A stretch of DNA of 64,000 nucleotides from Vicugna pacos (lineage: Eukaryota; Chordata; Mammalia; Artiodactyla; Camelidae). Below the pieces are notes generated by a model that was given only the letters and a program-made list of their open reading frames with translations, did no database searches and was not told the DNA's origin. The position numbers and the translations under genes were made by a program. The stretch covers positions 16,514,501 through 16,578,500 of the forward strand of contig NC_133006.1 in the NCBI RefSeq assembly GCF_048564905.1, written 5' to 3'. Positions 20,101 through 32,100 of this stretch are shown here, piece after piece (the first letter of the stretch is position 1; every line of letters begins with the position of its first letter).

Positions 20101-23100
20101 GCTTCAGTGTGGCCATGTATGTAAATTCTGGCTAATGAGAAGTGTGGAACTTCTTGAATGTTTCCTTGAAAGAGTGCCTTTCCTGTTCCCTTTGCTCCTA
20201 GGCTGAAGCCCAAGCAGTCATCTTGGACAACGGGTAGTATACTAAGAATATTAGGACGCTAAGACAGGAAGACAATGGGTCTTGAAGACTAGAAATGTGC
20301 TACCAGCCCAAATCTCTGGACCTCTTTTATGTAAGAAAAAAAAAATCCTATTTACGCCACAGGTTTTGTTGTTGTTTCTGTAGTTGCAGCTGCATATAGC
20401 AATAACAAATGCTAACTTTAACAAAATGTAACAGCTACCTAACTTCAGTGTTTGGAAGGTACACAAGGAAACCAACCAACCACTCACATAAAAGGTAACT
20501 TCAAAAGTAGAACCCTGCTATTCTCTTCCTATAGCCTTCCCAATGTTATACATACCCTTCTTTCCTTTGGAATTTTCCCTTCTGCCTCTAATTTAGCCCG
20601 GGCTTGCCTCCTCTTAAGTATACGGTGGTACTGTTTGGCATTCACATAGAGAGGCTCTTCTTCGAGCATCTCTGCTCCAGGGAGAGGGATTCTTTGGATA
20701 GCAGGCACAGAGCCAGCACCAGGTACCATCTGAGTGAAGAGAAAATCAGAGCTTATTAAATAATGGAATGAATACGAACACAGAAAAGTTTCTTGGTCCC
20801 TATTAATTTTCTTCTAAGTGCTACAGAGAATAGCTTTTTAGTGCACTAAGTGAAATGCAGATTCCTGGAGAACATTTACACCAAGGCCTGCATTTTAAAC
20901 AAACACTCCAGATGATTCTGTCATAGGGGGCCAGGAGCCACACTGAGAAATGACACAATCATGTCCAAATTTTTGTCCACCTATGGCTCCATGTTCTGGG
21001 AAGGTCTGTTGCCATCTAGTGGTCATGGACAGTAATAAAGCAATAAAAGAGCACAAAGAAAACAGCACGTATGTAGGTTCAGATTGACCAAGCACTATTA
21101 AACGCTTTTAAGTTATATGAGTAATTTAATCAAATAGTTAACTTACGATATAATCCAATCCATATTTTCCATTTCAGAAACAAAAATAAAACACTGTACT
21201 AAATGTATGAGGAAACAAGTAACAGGCGCCTGAGCTCCATTCCCTTCCCAACTGTAACAACTCAATGGCTGTATTGCTTCTTCTGGTAGCTTCCTGCACC
21301 TCGGAGCAGGTTTCTCCGACTCATTCTTAATTTATCCATCTTAGGCACTGTATAATGACAGCCTATGTTGACATGTGAGAATTTAGCTTTCACTTGCATC
21401 ACCCAACTCTCCTTCCCTGTCTTGCCAATATATTTACCTCACACATTTTTTGGTTTGTCTATACTGATTACAAGCTTTCTAATTTTGAACTCACTTCTTG
21501 TTTCAGCCACTTGTGTGTAATATACTTTCCATTTCCCAAAGATGAGTAGTAGTCTCTCCCTCCCTTCATTATCTGAATTCTGAGTAAGATTACATAAACG
21601 CATACATTTACATTTTTTTATCTTCTGCTATATCTCTAGCTACTAGAACATTCTCCGGCACATGGGAGGCGCTCAGAGTGAACCACGGCTCACTGCAGTA
21701 TTCACTGTAGAATTAGATCTCTGTAAGTGTCTCAGGGGTTAATCTCAACCCCAAGAGGTCAGCGTTATGAGAGACATCAAACTGCAACTTCAAGAAATTT
21801 TCAGACAAAGAGATACATGGAAAAACACATCATAGACGTGAAGAGTGAGACAAAGAATCAGTCTTCTTACCATGACCATCCCTCCTGAATTGACCACATT
21901 GCCTGCCACTGGTAGTGTCACAGTGACAGTCCCTTGCCCACTGCTGGTTGTGTTGGTGTTGGCTCCTGTCTGAACAATCTGTGCTCCTGCCAAACTTGCT
22001 GCGGGGATGGTGATCATGCCTGAAACAGGGACTGTAACTTTAAGAAAATAAAACATAAAACAAACAAAAACAGGTACACAGAGAGAAGGGAACACAGTTA
22101 GTCCCTCTTCTATCTGGCACACACTTATTCACCCTAGAAAAACATCCAACAGCAAAGGGAGAAAAAGCACCCTTCCATTCTCTGTCTGGTTTGCTGTATA
22201 TAATCCAAGTAATCACAATCTTAGATACTCTATTAACTATCCAGGTTCCAGTTCTGAATAATCTTTGAAATGGATACTTCCTTGGGTATTCCAATAATAC
22301 GTTTTGACAGGGGACCAAAAAGTTTGGAGGCTGCTCTTTCTATGGGTCAGTCTGACTTCAGCTATATCCACTGTTCTTATATACATAAATTATCTGCTTC
22401 AGGATGAGGGTTTTATAAACTTAAATTTGTTTACCCTACATTGACAGTCAGTCAGCCAGGTGCAGGACTAAAACTTAAATTCCAAGTCCCCAGACTATCA
22501 AGAACAGCACTTGAGGATTTGTTCACCGTCCTCTGAGCTCCTGCCAGGGCTCATGCCAGTTCAGTCCTCTCCTGAGTTCTAGGAGAGCACTCGCTGGATC
22601 TTGTACACTCCCAAATTTTAATCACAAGTCAAATCTTTAGTTGTAGAATCTGAGATGTCATCTCTAGATTTAAATATTTGAAAAATGCTTCCAAAAGCTC
22701 TTTAGCTCAGTTTGAGTCACTTCCTCCTCTCTGAAGTCCATTCTCTTCCCAAGTCAAACAGATTTCACCTCTTAATTTACACATCATCTATTCCCAGAAC
22801 ACACCTCTAATAAGGGCTCTGCACTGTGTTTATTTGTTCACAAGCATGTCTCACCTACTAGACTAGAGGCTCTTTGAGAAAACTCTTCTTAGTAAAGTGC
22901 CGCACACGCAGTGGGCATATGTCTTCTTGGAATAAATTAATAATAAAGTGACCCAGCAAAAAAGAAAAAACATAAGCAGAAACAGCAATTAAATGCCAAC
23001 TTGACTTACGATGTATTTTTCTACCACTAAAGAAACTCTGTATTTCCATTAAGAAACATTTCTTCCCCAATAGGATTAAAGCTTACATAATCCCTAGGGT

Positions 23101-26100
23101 CCTACTGGTTATCTTTAACAACCACTGTAGGTCTCTCACAAATGGAATCAACACTGGTCACATATTGGTGACAAGGAACTAACAATCAATGGAGACTTAG
23201 AGGAAAGCTTTGTTGTTGTTTAAAAATATGCTGTACAGGTCACCACAAAATTTCTAAACCAGTCATTTGCTCAAGATGAAAAGGATGCCCCTAGAAGTCC
23301 CACAGAAGTGACGGGCACACTTACCTTGCTGGAGAATGGTGCCATCCGCATTAACTGGCTGATAGACGATGGTCTGCCCTTCAGCAGTCTGGGCCACTTG
23401 CTGGCCCTGGACAGCAATCTGCTGCTGTGTCTGCAGGAAATTAATCATGACACAATTTAATAGATTCCAAAAACACAACAAAGAAAAGGATTATCTATTC
23501 ACTTTTTAAGAAAAAAAAATTTGGGGGGGATGGTTTCCTTTCCCATTTCTATTACATATGAAATATTCGACTTGCCTGTCTGACCCTTCCAAATCAGCCA
23601 TGCTCCTGTGTTGACACAGTGGAGAGAATAGTGGAATTACCTGAGTCTGGCCAGCAGTGACAGCTGTCTGGGGCTGCTGGATGATGATCTGCTGCGTCTG
23701 GCCCTGCTGGCCCTGTACCTGCACAGCCTGCCCACCCTGGATCTGGATCTGTCCAGGTGGGACCAACTGTATCTGCAGAAGAGAACACAAAGGTTAGCAC
23801 CCTGCTGACACTTGCTTTCCTTTGGTCCCAGAGTGGTAGTTACCCAAAGTCCTCTGGAAGACAGGAAATGCTCCGAAGAGGAAAAAGTCCTGTTCTGCTC
23901 TCTATTATGAATTAGAGATAATCTGTTTTCCATTTATGAAACAACGGGGGAATTCTGACCATTGTCTGGATACTGGATATTAAGTAATCAATATCAGTTT
24001 TTAAAAGGATGATAGTGCTGGCATGGTTATATACCTCTGAAAGCATGTTCATTTAAAAATGCATCCTGAAGTGTTTTTTTCATTGATGGATGGTCGTATA
24101 TATATTCAAAACAATTTCTGAGAGAGTAGGGGAATACAGATCAAACTAGAAGACTGATTATGTATTAAACTGAGTGATGAGGATTTGCCATACCATCCTC
24201 TTTGTTTTTGTCGGATGTTTGAAGTTTTCTGTAATAAAATGTTGAAAAAAATCATTTCCAATTTTTCCAACTGGGATTCTACAAATATGTATATAGAAAA
24301 ATCTTTAAACATACAGAAAAGTTGAGACTATCACATTAGACACCCCTGCAGTCAACATTCAGATTTAACAAATTAACATTCTGCTACATTTGCTTCATTT
24401 CTTTTAATATTCCCATCTAAAAGATAATCTCTATCCTGAAACTGGTGATCATCCTTATAGAGCATATTTTACACATGTATATCCATAAAATATATGGTAC
24501 TATTTTACGTGTTTATAAATCTCATATTATTGGTACCATATTGTACCTTTTTTCAATTCATGTCTTTAATCACATTTGGGACATTTTTAACCATTATTTC
24601 TTCAAATATTCTCGGCCCCTCTCTTTCTCTTCTCTGGCTGGAACTCCCATAATGCATATGTTGATCCACTTGATAGTATCCCACAGGATCCTTAGGCTCT
24701 GTCCACTTTTTTCAATCTTTTTTTCTTTCTGTTCCTCGGATTCAATTATTTCCATTGTCCTATCTTCAAGTTCGCCAATTCTTTCTTCTGTCTGCTCAAA
24801 TCTGCCTTTAAATCCTTGTAGTAAAATTTTCATTTCAGTTACTATACTTTTCAGCTCTAAAATTTCCCTTTAGTTTGTTTCTTTTAAGGTTTTCTATCTC
24901 TTTATTGATACTTCCATTTTGTTCATACATTGATTGCTTCCTTGACTTTTCCCACATTTTCCTTTAGTTCTTTGAGCATCTTTAGGACAGTCACTGATGA
25001 TTTTATTCCTCTGAATGAGCCATACTTCCCTGTTTGTGTGCCTTGCAATTTTTTGTTGAAAACCAGAATTTGAGTCAAATAATGTAGTTAACTGTGGAAA
25101 TCAGATTCTCCCCTTTCCCCAGGGTTTGCTGGGATTTTTTGGTTATTGTTGTAGGCTGTCTCTATGCCAAAAACTAGCCTGAGGCATAAACTTAAGGTCT
25201 TTTCAGAGCTTGTGCCTTTCTTGGGCATGTGCAATCACTTTTTTAAAAATATGCAATTGCTTTTGAATGTCCTAGAGTCTAATGTCTAGCTCTCAAAAGG
25301 AGAAAAAGGAAAATGAAGGGCACTACCTTTTAAATCCCCTAAAGGTCACTTTAGCTGGAGTGGGAGGGCTCATAGCAAATGAGGGTAGGTGTAACAAAAA
25401 TGATGTCTTCCTCTCTGTACCTCTGTAATCAGAAGCAGCAACCAGCGATCCCTGATATTTAGAGAAAAGGGTCTTATTTTGTTTATACCCTGGTTCCTAC
25501 AAGCTGTGTGTAAGCTGCTTCTGAAACCTTGCACAGCTGTCTACCAGGGAACTGGGCACCTATTACTGTGCTAAGCTAAAAGCTGAAAATTACTGAACTT
25601 AACCTCAGTTTACCATCTAAGCTGTCCCCTGGAAGCTGCAAGCCTTCAGTAGACTCCAGAGTTCCCAAATAGCTAAATCAGACAGATTCTGCCAGTGCAA
25701 TCGTTGTGTGTGTGTGTGTGTGGGGGGGCCCAGATTCCTGGTATATCCCACTCTGCCACCTTCCTAGAATCCTCTGCCTAGGTCTTAACTACTTTCCCCA
25801 AATAGTCATCACTTGGTATCCATGGAGACTGGTTCCAGGACCCTGCCCCCAACTGGCAGATACCAAAATCCCTGCATGCTCAAGTCCCTTACAGGTGGAC
25901 CTCCATACCTGCAGATGTGAAACCTGTGGTTATGGGGGGCGAAATGTACTTAGTACATAGGACTTAGAAAGTGTTGGTAAATAAACAAACAAGTAAAGAA
26001 ATCTATCTGGTTATCTCAATCTATTTCTCTCTGAATTTTGGAATAGCAAGGAACATCTGTCAACAGGGTCTCCTCTTCCATCTATTCATATTCTTTGCCC

Positions 26101-29100
26101 ATTTTTCTAGTGAATCGTTTTCATATCTATCTATATAAAAATGTTAATGTACTCTGGATAAAAACCCAGTTATATGTTAAAAAATATCTTCTCCAAATCT
26201 GCACTTCGTCTTCTACCTTTATTTTATATTTTGATGTATATAAGCTTTTTTGAAGTACTCAAATTAATTTTTTTGTCTTTAAGAAATCCTTCCCTATCCC
26301 ACATCATAAAGAAAATGTTCCTGTAAAGAGAATATAAAAGTTCGCAAGTTTGCTTTTCTACATTTAGATCTGTAACCTATCTAGCTAGTATTTTTTGACA
26401 CAGTATGTGTCAAAAGGGATCGATTTTCTTTTTCAGTATCATTCTTAAACAGTTTCTTCACTAATACTTTATACTTTTGGGGTTATATACCAATTTCCAA
26501 TATTCTTACGTCTTTTCTTGACTCACTATTTTGTCTGTATCAAGCCAGGGATCTTAATCTAAGAAGAGAGCACAGGTTTCACTGGAATTCTAAAATAGAA
26601 GATGCAGTCCCAAAAGAGTTAAGTACTCTCCTAAAAGATATGGTCATTCAAAAAACACCAAAGCCGCCTCTAATAAAAATGGATTGAAACTTTAAGCATT
26701 CTAAGGGTGGCTATGGAATCTCACTTAGAGCCATATTATATAACATTAACAGAAAATAATTTTTCCAATATGGTTTGATTGCTTACAGTCCTGCTTGAAG
26801 GGAGGGGAATAAAATAACCCTTCCAATGTCTTTTAAAGGCCCCCCCAAAAACTACTTTAAAAAATCACAGAATGTAGAGCTGGAATGAACCCTAGAAATC
26901 ACCTGATATAAACTGCATTTCTGAATGAGAAAACTGACAATCAAATGACTTGGCCAAGATCAGAAAGTTTGTTTACTGGTAGACCTGAGAATCAAAGCCA
27001 GGTCACTGCACTTAGTCCACTGTTCCTAGAACTCTATCACAGTTTCTACTCAACAGGAGAGAAGAAGGCGTGGCAACAGGGGGTTGGAAAGCAGGCAATG
27101 AGAGGAAGGACAGAAATGAAGCTGCACTGTGAAACTGAGGAAAGTACATACACTAAAAATATATTTAAAGGCTCATACATTTATGCATGGAGAAATGTGG
27201 AAACTATTTTTAATCCTAACTGCAACTCTATCCTGACAAAAATATGCCAATAGCTTTAAAAATGATCTTACCTTTTGCTCAACCAATTCCCCTACTCCAA
27301 AGAAATTACAGTAAGATTTAATTCAACTGAAAAAATAAAGCTATAAAATTCAAATACATTTTAGTATCTTACCTATAAAAGGAAAAACAAACTCACAAAA
27401 GTAAAGTAAAAAAATCCCTAAATACACTTTATAAGTGAGAAGTTCTGATTCACCAAGTTGACTATTATGAGGGAATTAAATATGGTAAGAAAATCATCTG
27501 GAAATAAGAGAAATTTTAAAAAAAGCAAAACAAAACAAACAAAAACACTAAACACACAACAATGAAAACTATATGAGTGGTACAATTATGCCCGAAAGGT
27601 GCGCATAGACCTACAAAGGGAATATGCAAAAATTAAATTTGATTTGTCAAGCAGTGTAATCATGGCTGAATTTTTTGACTGATATTACACATTCCTCCAG
27701 CAAAACTAAGACATTAATGTGATCATTGTAACTGTTAAAACAAGATATAAATAGTTCTAGAAAACTTTGGTAAAAAGTTCATAAACATATACACTCAATG
27801 GGATATGGCTATTAATTACAAAGGTAAGATGACAAGTATATATTTCTTTGCAAATCATTTTTCACTAAGAATACTTCAATATTAACCCCTCCTCCAAGTC
27901 AACAATTCATTCTTTTTAACAAAAAGGACATAATACTCCACATATGAATACAGTATGCTGTATTCGACCATTTTTTAAATCCTTATTAACATTCAGGCTA
28001 CAGTTTTCTTTGTGTGTATGTTTTGTGTGTGTGTGTGTGTTTTTAAGTACAATGCTGCAGTAAGTGCCTTTGCACATTTTCCCCTACATATTGATGCTTT
28101 TCTTCTCATAGAAGTTTCTCAGGAGTGTGACAGGTAGATCAAAAAGTTTCTGTATTTAAGAGTAAGATACCTTTCCAAAGTGATTTAGAAAGATTACTAA
28201 CAATAATGAGTGTTTCATTTTTTTTACACCCACTCTAGCACTGGATAAAATCACTGTTTTAAATTGCCAAGATAAAAATCCCTCTAATTTTAAAATCTGA
28301 TGCCAGAGTTGTGTGCCCTGTCTACTTTTGTTTGCCGTTTCTGAATCAAGTCTTCTCAGTGGATTTTATCTAACTACTTTATCAGTCTGTTTAAAGAATC
28401 ACCTTTTATTTACCTTTCTACACTCTTGTTAGTTTCCTACTTCATTAATTTTAATTTACCTTTTGCTCATTTTGTTCTTTTCCTAACTTCTTAAGAGAAA
28501 TACCATTCATTTATTTTCAGTTCTTTTAAAATATTTAAGGTTATAAATTTTGCTCTAAGTACAGCTTGAGGTGTGTGCGATGGGTTTGGACTGAAGTATT
28601 TCCTTTTTCTTCACTTGCTAGATAACAAGTTATATATTACATGGAAGGAAATAAAAAGGGTAACATTTGTGATCCAAAACAAAAATCTCCAAAGCAGAAT
28701 GTAAATTTTCTCCCCCAGTGCCCAGAAGTGCCAACAAAGGTCACATCAGTGAATTACTTTAACAAACTAGATTCTCTTTTTATATTCTTTATTCAAGATT
28801 ATGTCTAATATCTTAGTCCTTAACAGAAATGTCCATTTCTGTATAGCTCTGCTTTATACCACTGACACTACAAAGGAGGGAAATTGACTAAATACGAACA
28901 AAGGGTAGGAAGCAATTAAATGCCATATCAATTTTCAGTTTGTAACAACCTATTTTTTAAAGCTTCCATCCTGATATTTTGTCTCAACTTTTTTTTTAAA
29001 ACTATCACTCACCTGCTGCAAACCCTGTGTCCCAGATACAGGTACTTGCATGATGGTTTGACCTTGTCCACCGGGAACAGCCTGGACCATGATGGGTTGG

Positions 29101-32100
29101 CCAGTTGATGTGATTAATTGGCCTCCACTGACTTGTACCATCAATGGCTGCCCCTGGACCTGAAATACAATGAGAACAATGAAATAACACAAGACACAAA
29201 ATGGTTTTTACCAAAAGACAATCACTGGAACTAGTCTGTAGTCTGCTTCCTGCTAGAGGGGGAAAAGGTAGGAAAGACACTAAGAAAATAGTCTCAAGTC
29301 CTCATCCTCAAGTTATCTTCTTCAAAAATACAGTATCTGTGACTAAATGCCAAGTTGAGTACTTTAAGATTAGATATAAAGGAGTATACCCAGGGTCTTT
29401 GGGAAGCCTCAATAGATATAAGGCATTTATCATCAAATACGGGCTAAACCTATGAGAAATATTTAATAAACATCAAGGATGTTTGCCTTTTTAGACCAAT
29501 AGCCAGGAATGGTCTCTAGTGAAGGCTGGAGAGGAGGCAATGAGCGGGAGGGCTAATGGTGGTTGGGTGCAAATTCTAAATAACTTGGAAGGAATAAATC
29601 AAATTGTACCTAGCAATGACTGCAGGTTAGGTAGCAAGCAGCTCTAGAAGTTTATGTGGAATAACCTTCTTCTCTACAGTCTCTCAATCATATTTGAAAC
29701 ATACACCTTTTACCCTTTTTTACCTCACTGAGAATTCTAGTCCTTTGTATAAGGAGCCCACTAGTAAAAATGCCTAGAAATATTGCTGGTCAGTTTGCAA
29801 TCTCTGTGGTGGAATTTCTCACACTGGACCCTGCAATATCTGCACAATTATTTTTACTTTAACAAATGTGAAAATTACACAGAGCATTTTCAATGTACCA
29901 AAAACTCCCAACTTCCAAGATCCAAAAAGCAAATGGACTACTCCAGAAGCCAGGGCATTTTAAGTGCTCTGTAACATCTGGAGTCCCAGTATAAAAATAT
30001 CTAGCTAACTGAATGCATTCTGAAAAGCCAAAAAAACAAACAACAAAAAAAAAAACAAAAACACCAACCAACCACCCACCAAACAAACAAAAAAACAAGC
30101 TACTTTAGAAGTGAACTGGACTGTTCAATAGAATAGCTAAAAAAAAGCCCAAAACTTTCATTTTCAGATTCTATCTTTGTTTTGAGGAATTATCTGGAAC
30201 AGAGCAAAAAAAATTTGTGTATCTGAAATATTCATTCTTAATGTCAGTGAAAGTACATTCAAATAACAGTAATTACCTAAAAGATCAATCTGTCCTAGAT
30301 GAGTAGATTAAATATTAAGGATCCCTCTTTTACCAGCACCAGCACATCAGAATCTTCAGGAACACTCAAATTCTATGTTTTGTTAAACTGTTCAGTGAGA
30401 AGTTCCACTTTACTTTTCAAGGACTTTATAATCTGATACTCTCATGCTTTCTCCTTCTCTCACTTTCTCATCCCAAATCAAATTCCCTTTGCTACACTAA
30501 TGCTTGCATATGCTCTATCAGGAAAGATTTTCTAGAAAATTTATTGTGTGACCAACTGAAAGAAGTTATTTAAAATTCTCCAAAATAATGAGGGCCCTAA
30601 CGAAAAAGTTTCCATTATTTCCATAAAGTGCTTCTATTTCTTTGAATAAAATCTGTGTAAGTAAGAAACACAAGTTTTATAGTACAACTATTAATAATTT
30701 TCTGGCTATCCATCATCTTAACTTTTCCCCTCACTGATATGCTATGTATGCACATTATAAACCATTTGAGACTCCAAGGAGCCCATTGTTTTTAGGATAT
30801 ATAAAGGATTACAAGGACACATGCATCAGACAAGAAGCCATCCAGTTAAGAGCATGTTACATTCCCATTCCACAAGTGGTTAATGACAAAACTGCTTTAT
30901 GTCAATAAGATGAAGCAAGCATGAAAAACACGAGTAACAAGCTGTTGAACTCTGAGATTTGAATACAGTCTGGGAGTGCCTACAAGCTCAGCTTCTTTTA
31001 GCTTAATTTATGTTCAGAATTGGCTGTGTATCATCATCAAACACCATGGGCAGCAGGATTGGGGGTGGGGCTGGAAGGGTGAAGTGAAATGAGTATAATA
31101 AGGGGTAGTTAACTGCAGGATGCTTGCCAAGCAGTATTAATAATAAAATGAGATGCCAGTTCTACATTCTAGGTCCTACTTTGAATCACTTTCATCCAAT
31201 GGAGGAAAAAAGGCAGGGCACTCCAATCTTGCTAATTTCTCAAAAATGTGTTCATTTAGTTAAAATAATCTATAAACACAGAGAAGACTTATGCTTCTAC
31301 TCTGGAACTGGCTAAAATATAACCCTAATTTGTTTAACTTGGCCATACATGTTAGGGAACTGCACTGTTTAAACAGGAATTCTTACAGTGGCTATAACAC
31401 CTAAGACCTGTAGAAAGCATATGCCATCTTCGTCCAACCAAGAGCTATGGGGCAATCTTTGCAGATTTAATAAGACAGGTCATGATTTCCCCAGGAAAGG
31501 TAGTGAAAAGATAGCAGTTAAGAGATTAACAAGATTCAATGATTAGCTAAATCTTGTCAAGTATAAACATTATTTACAGCTGAGTTGTCCTTTGAATAAA
31601 AATACAGCACAGTCTAGCCTAGTAGATACGTATGTATTCTCATCTCTTCTTCACTATCATAAATACAAATTCAAGAAAATTTACCACACTATCTGACTAG
31701 AGTCTGAGCTCTAAACAGGTTCTAATGCCACTTGTAAGAATTTCTTCCTGTCACTTATATTGATTCTTTCCCAGGCATCCCAAAAGAAACACACTAGCCA
31801 AATGGCAGTTTTGAGAAAATTGATACTGGAGTCACTACATGACTTAGGAAACTGGCATCTTATAAGCCTCAAAGACAAGTTAGCAGCATCAAAGACATGC
31901 AACTGACTTTGCCATCCCTCCTTAAGATCCTACCACAGACAGCACCAGACATGAGGGGAGGAGAAATTCATGCAGTGCTTACAGAGAATCAGAGAGGGCA
32001 CCACTACCTGGAGGGTCTGGACTTGCTGGCCTGAGGCGGATGCCACTTGGGCCTCAGTCTGCAACTGGACAGCAGTGACACCACCCTGCTGCTGAGAACA

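Larger units (their letters stand above)
23773..29012 (-). other. NFYA intron 4 (5.2 kb), repeat-rich
   Basis: Old L1-type sequence lies at 24,290-24,460, a minus-strand L1 ORF1 fragment at 24,590-25,100, a MER2/Tigger-like element at 25,805-25,960, L1M debris at 26,080-26,330 and 27,890-28,150, and a MIR at 26,870-26,995. No host exon was seen. Confidence 0.55.

Noticed and set aside
24594-24833. A 79-codon coiled-coil protein on the minus strand
   Set aside because: Its sequence is that of L1 ORF1p, so it is LINE debris and not a host gene.
32005-32010. Ending NFYA exon 3 at the upstream GT (32,006-32,007)
   Set aside because: It would give 346 residues and lose one of the two Val at the junction. 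The downstream donor restores the remembered human sequence and length.
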